DNA from: Rhizobium sophoriradicis
Lineage (GTDB): Bacteria > Pseudomonadota > Alphaproteobacteria > Rhizobiales > Rhizobiaceae
Length of the DNA stretch: 64,000 bases
Assembly: GCF_003939025.1 (NCBI RefSeq)
Contig: NZ_RQIH01000018.1
Location: 1 to 64,000, forward strand
Reading direction: 5' to 3'
Part shown: positions 9,809-18,935 of the stretch, piece by piece
Numbering within the stretch: position 1 is the first letter of the stretch
Layout of the letters: every line of letters begins with the position of its first letter
Translations under genes and position numbers: made by a program
Notes under the pieces: generated by a model
What the model was told of the DNA's origin: nothing
What the model saw: the letters and a program-made list of their open reading frames with translations, nothing else
Databases searched by the model: none

Positions 9809-9832
9809 TGGGTTTCGCTCCCTTCATCATAT

Positions 9833-9863
9833 TTGACAGATTATCAGACAATTTTCAACTGTC
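9833..9863 (-). promoter_or_regulatory. GntR-type operator in front of the CMD-family gene
   Basis: The sequence contains ATCAGACAAT (9843-9852), a partial copy of the operator found at five other places in the window. It sits inside a wider inverted repeat TGACAG...CTGTCA. It lies 25-55 bases upstream of the start codon at 9808, a position suited to repression. Confidence 0.6.
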
Positions 9864-9885
9864 AGTTTGGCGTAGTTTTTCGCGG

Positions 9886-10770
9886 TCAGGCCTGATCTTT
9901 CACGAACTGCGCAATTTTCGTATGGTCGACATCGGGGCCTAAAGCATGCCGAGCAGCATCCCAGGCATCAGCGGTACCGGCCAATGTCGGCAGCTGGAGA
10001 TTGAGCGCCTTCGACAAGTCCGCTGCAATCCTAATGTCTTTCGCCATAAGCCCCAAAGCAAAACCAGAGCCAAAAGTCTCCGAGAGGATGAACTGCTTCA
10101 TCTTCACTTCTGTTGCGTTGTTCTTGCCAGACGACGAGTTGAGAATATCGACGATCGTTCTAGGATCGAGACCAAACGTTCGGCCAAGAAGAACGCCTTC
10201 GATAGCTGCCAGAACCCCGGCTCCCGATACGAAATTGTTGATGGCTTTCATGGCGTGCCCTGAGCCGATCGGGCCTGTCCTAAAAATCTGGCCGCCCATG
10301 GCGCACAGGATGGGATCAGCTTGATCGATATCGTCAGAAGCACCGCCTGCCATGATAGTAAGAGAGCCTTCGACGGCTCGCTTCACTCCGCCTGACACGG
10401 GAGCATCGACCAGCCGCAAGCCCTTCTGATGCAAGCGCTCTGCGAGCTCACGAGTATCATTGGGCGCCGATGAGCTCATGTCGATGACAAGCGCGTCAGC
10501 ACTCAGGGATTGCCAGGCCCCATCCTTGAAGAGCGCGTCTTGAACAACCTTGCCGTTGGGAAGCATGGTAACCGCAACATCGGCCCCATTGAATGCTTCC
10601 GCTACCGTCTCTGCCGGAACGCCGCCGACGGCCGCGAACCTTTCCCTAGCCTCGGCCGATAGATCAAAGCCAGTGACTTCGAATTGAGCCGACAACAGAT
10701 GTTGTGCCATCGGCCCGCCCATTGCGCCGAGACCAATAAAGGCGACGCGCAGATTTTTTCGTGGTGACAA
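9886..10770 (-). CDS. 3-hydroxyisobutyrate dehydrogenase family NAD(P)-dependent oxidoreductase
   Basis: A 294-residue beta-hydroxyacid dehydrogenase. It has the Rossmann motif GLGAMG at residues 13-18, the substrate-loop motif DAPVSGGVKRA at 122-132 and the catalytic Lys175 in GSGHAMKAINNF. The family includes 3-hydroxyisobutyrate, tartronate-semialdehyde and gamma-hydroxybutyrate (GLYR-type) enzymes, which interconvert a hydroxy acid and its semialdehyde. With a succinate-semialdehyde dehydrogenase in the same cluster, a 4-hydroxybutyrate-type step is plausible but unproven. Two operator copies lie in its upstream region. Confidence 0.88.
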   Translation of the reverse strand: MSPRKNLRVAFIGLGAMGGPMAQHLLSAQFEVTGFDLSAEARERFAAVGGVPAETVAEAFNGADVAVTMLPNGKVVQDALFKDGAWQSLSADALVIDMSSSAPNDTRELAERLHQKGLRLVDAPVSGGVKRAVEGSLTIMAGGASDDIDQADPILCAMGGQIFRTGPIGSGHAMKAINNFVSGAGVLAAIEGVLLGRTFGLDPRTIVDILNSSSGKNNATEVKMKQFILSETFGSGFALGLMAKDIRIAADLSKALNLQLPTLAGTADAWDAARHALGPDVDHTKIAQFVKDQA

Positions 10771-10838
10771 CGTCCCGCTCCCGAATGTGAGGCAAGCACA
10801 ATCAGCTACCTCCGTTAGTGAGGAGTAGTTAACGACCT

Positions 10839-10855
10839 ATCAGACAATCTGTCAA
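10839..10855 (-). promoter_or_regulatory. GntR-type operator (copy 2)
   Basis: ATCAGACAATCTGTCAA lies 69 bases upstream of the dehydrogenase start at 10770. It is identical over 17 bases to the copy at 11045-11061. Confidence 0.7.
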
Positions 10856-11044
10856 TCGGAAAATTCATGCTTGGGCCGGCGCGCCCTCGCTACGACGCCA
10901 ATTTTGCCGTCGCTTCTTCAATCACCTCACTTAAAATGACGTGCAAGCAGCACCCATCTTATCGTCCGATGGACACCAGAGAGGTTGTTGCGTTGTCAAA
11001 AGCACCGTGCCTGAAGGATTTAATTACACCCGGCCACCTCCAGC

Positions 11045-11061
11045 ATCAGACAATCTGTCAA
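11045..11061 (-). promoter_or_regulatory. GntR-type operator (copy 3)
   Basis: ATCAGACAATCTGTCAA lies between the regulator stop codon (11083) and the dehydrogenase gene. The 206-base spacing to copy 2 would allow cooperative binding or looping. Confidence 0.65.
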
Positions 11062-11082
11062 TTTTCGGAAAATCTTATGGCA

Positions 11083-11763
11083 TCAGCCTGAGGTGTTGTT
11101 GCGCAGGTACTCGAGTGCGACTTTCGCAGCCATATCAATGTGGTGCTTACAAGCGGCCGCAGCCCTGGGTCCGTTGCGATTTTGGATCGCTTCGGCAATC
11201 TCTTTGATTTCTGCAATGCTATGTTTGAGGCGCCCCGGTTGTGTCATCGAAGTCATGCGCAGAAGATTGATCCGGTTGTGCAGCGATGTTAGCATTTGCC
11301 TGACGAAGACGTTTTTGCTGCCATCCATCAAGCAGTCATAGAAGGCGTTTTTGGCAGCGATGAGCCTGTGTCCCACGCCGCTTTCCGCCGACGCTTCGAA
11401 TTCTCTAACGGCATCTTGCAAAGTGGCAATATCTTCCGCCGTTCCATTTTCGGCGAACTGCTGACCAGCAAACCCCTCGAGCAGCGCGCGGACGGTGTAG
11501 AGCTGAGCGGCCTCCTCATAGGTTATGATACTGACAACTGGACCCTTGTGGGGGAAGCTTGTGATCAATCCCTCTGCCTCAAGCTGCCGAAGCGCTTCAC
11601 GGACGGACGTGCGACCCACGCCGATCATTTCGCAAAGCTCGCGCTCGACGAGCCTTTGCCCCGGCTTGAACTTGCCCGTCGCAATAGCCTGTCTGAGCCT
11701 TTCTTCGACTTGCACTCGAAGAGAGGCATTTTGCCGAGCGACCTGCAGCTCCACATCTACCAT
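11083..11763 (-). CDS. GntR family (FCD-domain) transcriptional regulator
   Basis: A 226-residue regulator. The N-terminal winged helix is typical of GntR (ERELCEMIGVGRTSVREALRQLEAEGLI, then PHKGPVVS). It is followed by an all-helical FCD ligand domain (YTVRALLEGFAGQQFAENG onward). The ATG at 11763 was chosen because the protein then begins just before the DNA-binding domain; the frame open to 11937 runs over the operator. It is transcribed in the same direction as the catabolic genes and has a perfect palindrome 68 bases upstream of its start, so it probably controls itself and the cluster, released by a pathway metabolite. Confidence 0.92.
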   Translation of the reverse strand: MVDVELQVARQNASLRVQVEERLRQAIATGKFKPGQRLVERELCEMIGVGRTSVREALRQLEAEGLITSFPHKGPVVSIITYEEAAQLYTVRALLEGFAGQQFAENGTAEDIATLQDAVREFEASAESGVGHRLIAAKNAFYDCLMDGSKNVFVRQMLTSLHNRINLLRMTSMTQPGRLKHSIAEIKEIAEAIQNRNGPRAAAACKHHIDMAAKVALEYLRNNTSG

Positions 11764-11830
11764 GATCAATGTCCTACGTAGCACTAATGAATTTGAGCTA
11801 AATATATGGCTGCTTCGCGGGGAACTTTCA

Positions 11831-11845
11831 ATCAGATTGTCTGAT
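11831..11845 (-). promoter_or_regulatory. GntR-type operator (copy 4, perfect palindrome)
   Basis: ATCAGATTGTCTGAT is a perfect inverted repeat (ATCAGA-TTG-TCTGAT). It lies upstream of the regulator gene, consistent with autoregulation. Read on the minus strand it contains the same ATCAGACAATCTGAT core as the other copies. Confidence 0.75.
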
Positions 11846-11884
11846 GAGCGGTCATTAGCAACTATTCTCGAGGATTGAGCCCGC

Positions 11885-12340
11885 TGTGTAGAGGTCGGCT
11901 TCCCGATCCATGAGGAACCGATCGGTTGGCGCGCCATAAGTGGAAATTCTAGTCCAAATGGCCTAGTTCAATTGGTGTCCTGATGGCCGACAATGTCCGC
12001 CCGCCGATTTCTCAAAACCAGCCACGTTGCGACCCTGATCGACGAGGTGTCCACGGTCACCGACACCACCGCATCTTCCAGGAGCACCCGTTCGACTAAC
12101 GGCCGGGTGCAGCTTGGCAATCGGCAAAAGCCGCATCAGCAGACGATAGTGGTTCCGATCGCGCCTCCGGTCCGGAGGCGGCATCGATCTTGAGCGCCTC
12201 AAGATCCGCCATCTTTCTTCGCCTGCCAGCCTGGCTCGTACTTGCGCTATCCGCAATTCCCATTCTAACCACTTTTCTCTCTGACCATCTCTCTTGAAAA
12301 ATTGTAACCTTCGTGCTACATATCTAGTGCAATCTGTAGT
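11885..12340. other. Intergenic remnant, no gene assigned
   Basis: A 450-base stretch between the regulator and the hipB remnant. A minus-strand reading contains a peptide-like run (RVLLEDAVVSVTVDTSS, IRVATWLVLRNRRAD) in one frame and different plausible runs in others. This suggests an old frameshifted gene, which I could not identify. Confidence 0.35.
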
Positions 12341-12375
12341 GCGAAGGTGACAAATTCCGACACCTCACAACCCTC

Positions 12376-12677
12376 CGGGTGCGGCGCGCGCTGCGCAAAC
12401 TGGGCGCAGACATCCACGTCGACGTCGCCGCCTGCCTATGGCGGTAGTAGCCGAACGTGCCTTCACCTCACGCTCAACGCTTCAAAAGATCGAGGCCGGC
12501 GACACCAATGTCAGCATCGGCATCTATGCAGGCGTCCTCCAGGCACTCGGCCTGCTAGATGGGCTGAGCCAAGTCGCCGACATCGGTGACGACAGCGTCG
12601 GCCAGTCTCTGGCCAATGCAGAGTTGCCCAAGCACGCTCACCCAAGGCGATCACCGGGATCGTCACGCGATGGCTGA
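12376..12677 (+). pseudogene. hipB: HipB-like XRE antitoxin remnant
   Basis: The frame from 12438 encodes a helix-turn-helix of the HipB type (AERAFTSRSTLQKIEAGDTNVSIGIYAGVLQALGLLDGL). The preceding RRALRKLGADIH segment lies in another frame, so the N-terminus is frameshifted. It is followed closely by HipA fragments, matching the normal hipBA order. It is probably non-functional. Confidence 0.7.
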
Positions 12678-13190
12678 TTTCGAAGTTCATCTCGACCTTC
12701 ACGGCCGCACACGTCCCATCTGGCCCGGAGCAATCGCGCCCGTGGTGCCGAAACAATCGTGTTTGAGTATGATCGTGCCTGGCTCGAGGACCCGGGCCGC
12801 TTCTCGCTGCAGCCCGCTCTAGCTCTGAGCTGGGGAGAAAAATCACGGCTTTCTGTGGCTCAATAAAGCCAGCTGGTCGTTGTCCCCTGCCTATGACCTC
12901 AATCCAGTGCCTACGGATGTCAAGGCGCGCGCGCTGACGACAAACATTGATCTTGATGAAGGCACCTGCTCCCTTGACCTGCTGGAAGAACCTGCAGGGC
13001 TCTACGCCCTAACGCTCGCCGAGGCTCGCGCGATCATTAAGGAAGTCGCGACACCGCAAGGTGGCGCGAGACCGCCAAGGCGGTCGGTGCGCGGTCAGCC
13101 GAGATCAACCGTATGGCCAGTGCGTTCGATCACGATGATTTGCAGCGAGCGCCAGCCCTATGACGAGAGCCTTCCTCCACAGTTTCAATC
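12670..13190 (+). pseudogene. hipA: HipA-like kinase toxin remnant (internal deletion)
   Basis: The N-terminal HipA signature is seen from the ATG at 12670 (MADFEVHLDLHGRTRPIWPG) and then changes frame (RGAETIVFEYDRAWLEDPGRFSLQPALALS). It jumps at about 12880 to the C-terminal part (LSPAYDLNPVPTDVKARALT, LTLAEARAIIKEVA). The kinase core of roughly 300 residues is missing, so the toxin is dead. Confidence 0.8.
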
Positions 13191-13386
13191 CGCCCTCTGC
13201 CGGCCCGATCACTGAACCGGATTACGGCATCGTTGCGTTGTAAAGGACGGATGTCCAATGGCAATTTTCCGATCTGCGGTCCTGGCTGGATTTGCGATGG
13301 AATTGTTTCAAGCGCCTCCGTGACCAACGAGCGAAAACCAATAATTATGTGATTCGGTGAGATCGAGACGCTACTCTACGAACAAA

Positions 13387-15775
13387 CTATGTCACTGCCA
13401 GCGGATCCTCAATCACATCGACGATCGATGGCTGGCCAAGCACGTCCGCGAAGCGCTGTAGCATGGCAACAGTACTCGATGACATCTCCGCCCTGGAGCC
13501 CGGGATATAGCAAGCGGCTGCATAAGCGAGTTGCCGTTGCCTCGGTTCCGTTAGCAACAGCGGCAGCGTCTCGATTGCTTGCTCCGGCTCAAAGGTGACG
13601 ATAGCCGTCTGCACGCGAGTGATTTCGGCCAAATGATCAGCGCTTAGTGAGCGGAAGGGCTCGTCCTCGGTCAGCACCCGTGACCAGCGCGCCAGGCGGT
13701 CGCGTCGGATCCCGCCACGATCGCTCACCAGGAGTACGACCATACGGATGATGGCATCGGCGAGTCCGCCGATCGCGATCCTCCTGAGCGCATTGGCGAT
13801 GTCCGGCTGCCATCTCATATCGTCAAGTGTCGTCCCTTTGCGGTATGCTTCGTGGGGATTGTCAAAATATCGCTGCCAAGGGTTGTTCCAGATCATGTGA
13901 AACGCGAGCTCATAACCCATGTCGCGCCAGTCGCGCATGACCACGATCGCCTGTTCGACAGCCTTGAAATAGAGCGCTTCCGCAGCCAGGAAAGGATTTT
14001 CCGCTGCTGCGTTCGCCCGGGAGTTCCGTACCTGCTCTGAAATTGACTTATAGCCAACCATGATCGGATTCTGAGAAGACAGCAGCGATCGCTCCAGCCG
14101 CTTTGGATGGAACATTCGGCTGGCGTCTGCTGAGATGTCTGTGACCGCGGCCTGCACAAAGGGGCGGGCAACTGTGTGATAGATCTGCGCTTGCAGTTCA
14201 GAGACGCGGGCGACGGCAGCGAAGGGACCTCCATCGTCATGGCCGTCGTTAAACTCACGGATATTCTCGAAGGTGCGCTCGATCAGTTCAACACTATAGC
14301 TCTTGTGTCCAGCATCTTCTTGAATGTCCGTGATGCGCATCTCGTAAAGGCCAGGCAACAACGCCTCAATTGCCTCGAGCGTGCTTGCAACCTCATTGTA
14401 TTCTTTGTTGATTACTCTCGAGGAAACGAATGTACCGAGGTGACCGACGTCGTTGTGTACCATATAAATAATGTGCTGGCCGAGAAGGCGGATTTCCTCC
14501 TCGTTGTCATAGATTTCGGGGATCCAATTCAGCGCCTGCTGCGGCGGCGTTACATTGTCGCCATGACTGGCAAATATGATAATAGGCGCCCTGATCTTCT
14601 TAAGGTCGAAATGCCGCCGGTCCGGCTCCCCATACGCCTTGTTGTGCGCCAGTCGATTACCAACAAAGAGGTGCTCAACTATCCAGCGGATCTCGTCTCC
14701 CCGCATCAGGCAGAAGCCGCCCCACCACTTCTCAGCCTTAAGGAAGGCTTCGCTCGCCGCATCCACATCTCGGAACAGTTCGACATACTTCATGAATAAC
14801 TGGCGCTCGGGATTGAGCGTTTCGAAATTCTGTACGAGATGGGCGCCGTCGAAGATGCCTCCGCCCAGATCTGACAAAAACATGGTTATCCAAGCTCCCC
14901 CGAAGAGGCCCGCCATGTAGCGGAGGGTATTTTCGCCGATATTTCCCGAGGTAGGTGTCACCGGCGATCCGTTGAGGATGATCGGGCCAGCTAAGTCGAG
15001 ATTTGTCGCAACCATCAGAAGGGTAGCCCAGCCAGCTTGGCAGTTGCCGACTACGACTGGAAGGCGGGCAAGCGGATGCAGGCGCATGACCTCACGAACA
15101 AAGGCCGCTTCCGCATACGTGACATTAGAGAGATACTGCCCCCCCTCTGGCTCTCGGCGGAAGGACACCAAATAAACCGGGTGACCTTCCCGGAACGCCA
15201 CGCCGACCTGGCTGTCTTCTTTGTGGCCACCGACGCCGGGACTATGTCCGGCGCGCGGGCAAATGATTATGAAGGGGCGCTTCGTGTCATCGACGTTAAC
15301 ACCTTGGGGCGGGATCATTCGAAGTAACACGTAATTGGATTTCAAGGGCAGATCGTTTCCATCCATAACTGTCTCGTAGTCGCAGAAGAAAACCGGCGGA
15401 CAGCCTGCCGCTTCATGTTCGAGGAAGATGTCGCCGCGCTGTCGGAGAAGATCCATGCACAATATGGCGCGCTCACTAGCGTCGCGCAGGTATTCCGCCC
15501 AAGCGTGGCCCATTCCCATTGCCGTGCACCTCGCGTAGACTCTCGGCAAGACGTTCGGCCTCAGTAAAGAGCTTTCCCTGGCGGGTAGAGTGGGTGTCGC
15601 ACATGACTTGCACGCGGCGCAATAAGGCAACCTGCAGAATTTTAGCGGTTTCAGCGCCCGCTGCCGCCAAGCGTTGGAACATCGGGAATAGACTTTGGGT
15701 CACTTGGCTGTCCAGTTCCGTGGATGGCGCTTCAATCCACCGGAGCGGGTTTAGAGATGTAAGAATATCCGCCAT
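13387..15775 (-). pseudogene. DUF3141 domain (PHA synthase-like alpha/beta hydrolase) protein, frameshifted
   Basis: The main frame (13387-15630) encodes most of a DUF3141 protein. Landmarks are GDIFLEHEAAGCPPVFFCDYE, IICPRAGHSPGVGGHKEDSQ, the nucleophile-region GNCQAGWA and a long helical C-terminal half. These proteins resemble polyhydroxyalkanoate synthases. The expected N-terminal helical region is encoded in another frame from the ATG at 15775 (MADILTSLNPLRWIEAPSTE) and runs into HGNGNG. There the main frame continues with GHAWAEYLRD. One base gained or lost near 15505-15515 would fuse them into about 840 residues. It could be a real frameshift, a sequencing error, or re-initiation at an internal ATG. 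Confidence 0.75.
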
Positions 15776-16139
15776 CGTTTCAACTCCTCTATGGTTATGA
15801 TCCCGTACGCATACATACGTGCCAGATCGATCGTGCTTCCGTCTGGCGAGGTGCTCGGTAGGCAATGCCGACGCCTAGGAAAGCAGTTTGACGACTTCCG
15901 ACCCCAACGAGTTACCGCCGCATTCATCCCCTGCAATGTCTATGCCAAGCACTGGGTCAGCCAGCTACGCCGGGAGAGGGGGCAGCAAGCTCGTCGCCAG
16001 GGAAAGCCACACAAAGTCTTCATTCAGCCTGGATCAGCAGTTTCTCCCAGCTCGTTGGAGACTATCGGAGGACAGGAGGTGATGGATTCGCCTGCGGTGT
16101 GGGATCCCACCAACTAGGATGTTTCAGCGGCCGTCCGCG
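15776..16139. other. Intergenic, nothing identified
   Basis: Upstream region of the DUF3141 gene. Several short frames are open on both strands without recognisable motifs. The promoter of the DUF3141 gene should lie here but I cannot point to it. Confidence 0.3.
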
Positions 16140-16400
16140 TGGCTTTGGTTGGGGCTAAGGCTGGTGGTGGCACGGTTATAGACGATGCCTTCTGTCTGAC
16201 GCTCACCGATGACGGCAGTCTTCATCCGGTCGCAAAGCACTCCCGCGGAGCGCCGCCGAGAGCCTCGAAGGCCGCGATGTGGAAACGCAGGCCGGTCATC
16301 TGATGCATGACGAAGCGTGCCCAGATGGGACGGCTATGACCCGGCACTATCGTGAACAGCCAGATGATCCTCGGCGCCAGTTAAAGTGCCGACCGCGTGA
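16140..16400 (-). mobile_element. IS21-family transposase (IstA) fragment
   Basis: The minus strand encodes pieces of the IstA catalytic region: PGHSRPIWARFVMHQMTG, HIAAFEALGGAPRE and KTAVIGERQTE, spread over different frames with stops between them. Neither end of the element and no istB are visible. It is a small dead fragment next to the peptidase gene. Confidence 0.6.
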
Positions 16401-16436
16401 CACCGCCATTTTCGCTGGCGTTAGTGTTGGTCAGGT

Positions 16437-17966
16437 TTACAGCAGATCACCGATAACAGTGGACAGGTTAAACGGAACGATTCCGATCTCACCACGCGGC
16501 ATCCTGTCGAGCAAGTCGACCGTGCGGGCAAAGGTTTCGACTTGCTGAAAGGCGTAATCAGGGTCGAGCCGGTCCAAGCCTCCGCCCGGCAAGACCTGGC
16601 AAAGATAGTCCGGTATCGGACAGCTTGATATCGTCGGAATTCCTGATGCGTATAATGGCTGTCCTTCGCCCAACATCACCTGCGCCGCCGCTGGGGCGAC
16701 TATCAGCGCGCGTACCTTTTTGCGCCCGCGTGCGGCAGCGATGTACACGTCACTCATCGACTTATTACTGGTATAGATCAAATCGAGTTCCGGCTTCCCG
16801 GTGGGCGCGGGGTGCCCTTTTGCAAAGTCATCTCGCCACTCGGTACATCCAAGATGCTCAATCGTAGCTCCTGCAACGGCTTTAGCATGGCCGGGTTTGC
16901 CGTCCCACAATTCTGGATGCATTTCGAGCCAGGTCGCCGTCGCCTGATTCCCGTGGCGGCCGAACTGGGGAAGCTGGAAATGACCCGTGACGAGTACGAA
17001 GACGAGGCTCCGGTTGCGGGCAGATTTCGGTAGCGAGGAGAAATAATGCGCCAGAGCGAGTACCCCAGCACCGCCGTTCTCTTCGCACGCATTAGGTCCA
17101 TCGGTGTGGGTGTTGATGATGATTGTCTCAAGCAGGTTGCAGCCCGGCAAAACCGCATAAATCGTATCGGTCGCAACGTCTTCCAACGTGCCATCCAAGG
17201 TCAGGCGACCGCTCAAACCGTGCTTGCTCGCGGCTTTGATCCGCTCTCCTTCAGATTGCGCCACCCATATTGCAGGTAAGCCCCAATACGGTGTGGTGAA
17301 TGGCAGCACCTGCCCCTTCAACTGCACTTCCGAGACGCCTTCGAAAATGCAAACGACGGCTAAAACCCCTGCTTCACGCGCCTTGTCGATCGGTACGCCA
17401 AGCAAACCGGTGATAAGCGGCGTGGTTACGGCTTTGGGAAAGTCTATGCCTTCCGGCAGGCTGCCGCGTCGATTGGTCACCAGTTCGAGGAATGCCGCCA
17501 GATCCCGACGCTTTACCGTCACCACCGCAATTTTGCCGCGGGCTTTCTCAAACGCCTGAACCCGACCGTTGAAAAGAACCATCTTACCCGAGATACCGCC
17601 GGGAGGTGTAAGCCCGGAATACGGGAACGGCGCCGCTACCTCAATTACTTCACCATTTGACAGTTTGAACGCGGTGGTTCGTGGCATCCACCGGCGCATC
17701 GTGAGTTGATCGCGCTTCACCTCAAGGCCCATCCCTCTCAACTCACCAGCAAGATAATCGATTGCCCGTGCTTGCGCCGGGCTGCCGGTCAATCGGGGGC
17801 CGAAACTGTTGAGCCTTTTGATCCAACTCCAAAGTTTCCGCTGATCAGGGAGTGCGGGGATGGACGGCTTTCGCTGCTCACTGAATCCGGTGCTGGGAAA
17901 AGCCGGGAATACGATCCCGGCGAGAAGAGCAGTGAGCCCAACAGTCGAAAAATCTCTTCGTTTCAA
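16437..17966 (-). CDS. Tat-exported M28-like peptidase/hydrolase
   Basis: A 509-residue protein. I chose the TTG at 17966 because it follows GGAGG with 6-base spacing and starts directly with a twin-arginine signal (KRRDFSTVGLTALLAGIVFP). The frame open to 18059 adds 31 residues before the Tat motif. The body resembles M28 (aminopeptidase-type) hydrolases with an inserted PA-like region: AIDYLAGELRGMGLEVKRD, then IIINTHTDGPNACEENGGAGVLALAHYFSSLP, where the His-Thr-Asp and Glu-Glu stand where metal ligands are expected. It is likely periplasmic. Family membership is by motif and specificity is unknown. Confidence 0.7.
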   Translation of the reverse strand: MKRRDFSTVGLTALLAGIVFPAFPSTGFSEQRKPSIPALPDQRKLWSWIKRLNSFGPRLTGSPAQARAIDYLAGELRGMGLEVKRDQLTMRRWMPRTTAFKLSNGEVIEVAAPFPYSGLTPPGGISGKMVLFNGRVQAFEKARGKIAVVTVKRRDLAAFLELVTNRRGSLPEGIDFPKAVTTPLITGLLGVPIDKAREAGVLAVVCIFEGVSEVQLKGQVLPFTTPYWGLPAIWVAQSEGERIKAASKHGLSGRLTLDGTLEDVATDTIYAVLPGCNLLETIIINTHTDGPNACEENGGAGVLALAHYFSSLPKSARNRSLVFVLVTGHFQLPQFGRHGNQATATWLEMHPELWDGKPGHAKAVAGATIEHLGCTEWRDDFAKGHPAPTGKPELDLIYTSNKSMSDVYIAAARGRKKVRALIVAPAAAQVMLGEGQPLYASGIPTISSCPIPDYLCQVLPGGGLDRLDPDYAFQQVETFARTVDLLDRMPRGEIGIVPFNLSTVIGDLL

Positions 17967-18448
17967 GACTAACCTCCGCGCCTCTCTATCACGAATGGAA
18001 GCGATACCTATGGCCGCACGCCGCCCGTGTCCTTGCAAATCCAGTGCCATTAAAAGCACACGTCTAATCTTCAGTTTTGAATTGAACGCGCAGTCTGAAT
18101 CGGTTTTGGACCGCGTGCGAAGTCAATGCAGCTTTCGGACAGCCTCCGCGCAAGCATCTGAAGTGGTTGAAGAGTCACTTTACTGATCTAGGAACGCGTC
18201 GTTGGTTCAATGCCTTTAAGAGCGACTTTATCTTGAGCCTAGTCTCGGGTCGGCCAAAAACCTTTGCCTGCTTGCAGACGACCATCAGTCGCCGAATGCA
18301 GCGGCAAGACTGTAAACTGTTGACCATGATAGGCGCTGCGCGTTGGACCTTTGTCACAACAACCTATCAAAACCCTCTATTTTATCCGGCGGACTTTCAT
18401 TGCCGCCAAGGTTCTGGAGCTAGCGGCAAATCAGCCCCGACTGCCAAT
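17967..18448. other. Intergenic, nothing identified
   Basis: A 480-base gap between the small secreted protein gene and the M28-like gene. It presumably holds the promoter of the latter. No convincing coding or structured element was found. Confidence 0.3.
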
Positions 18449-18904
18449 CTATTCAATGCTAGCGTCGCTGATAGTGATGCTGGCGCCCGAACCGCCGCCT
18501 GTTTGAGGCTCCAGCCGGATAATGACGGTCTGTGGCTGACGGCAAGACGGGTCATCGGGCAAGGGAAACCCAAATCGTTGAGGCTTTGCCCCGTCCAATA
18601 CCGAAAACGCCTTGTTCGGAAAAATACCAAACCTACCAATTTCGCGAACGTTACTGCCGCAGTCAAGCGAAACGACCGTCGTCACTGGTCCTGAAGTCGA
18701 CGGTTCATAACCAGTGACAGTAAGGACGACCCGCGCACTGGTATCAACCGATGAGTGGACTGCTCTGCTCGATATGGTTATCGTCGCGGGCTTACTGGTC
18801 GTTGCCCGCATGTCGCTCTCGTTAGCTTGAACCGGGCTGACGATGCGCAGCATCGATAATGCCGCCGCACGAATAGCGATAAGCACCCAACGATGATAGC
18901 GCAT
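18449..18904 (-). CDS. Small secreted beta-rich protein downstream of tyrosinase
   Basis: About 151 residues from the ATG at 18904 (a second ATG lies at 18916). The N-terminus is signal-like (WVLIAIRAAALSMLRIVSPVQA). The mature part is beta-rich, and its order of segments resembles the C-terminal domain of the adjacent tyrosinase: a VVLTVTGYE strand, REIGRFGIFPN, a KPQRFGFPLPD segment and a final VIIRLEPQTGGGSGAS strand. It begins within about 35 bases of the tyrosinase stop, so the genes are probably co-transcribed. It may be a free-standing partner or shielding domain for the enzyme. That role is inference; no named family was recognised. Confidence 0.6.
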   Translation of the reverse strand: MRYHRWVLIAIRAAALSMLRIVSPVQANESDMRATTSKPATITISSRAVHSSVDTSARVVLTVTGYEPSTSGPVTTVVSLDCGSNVREIGRFGIFPNKAFSVLDGAKPQRFGFPLPDDPSCRQPQTVIIRLEPQTGGGSGASITISDASIE

Positions 18905-18935
18905 CGATGTCTCCACAACCCAGCCAGTCCGGATG

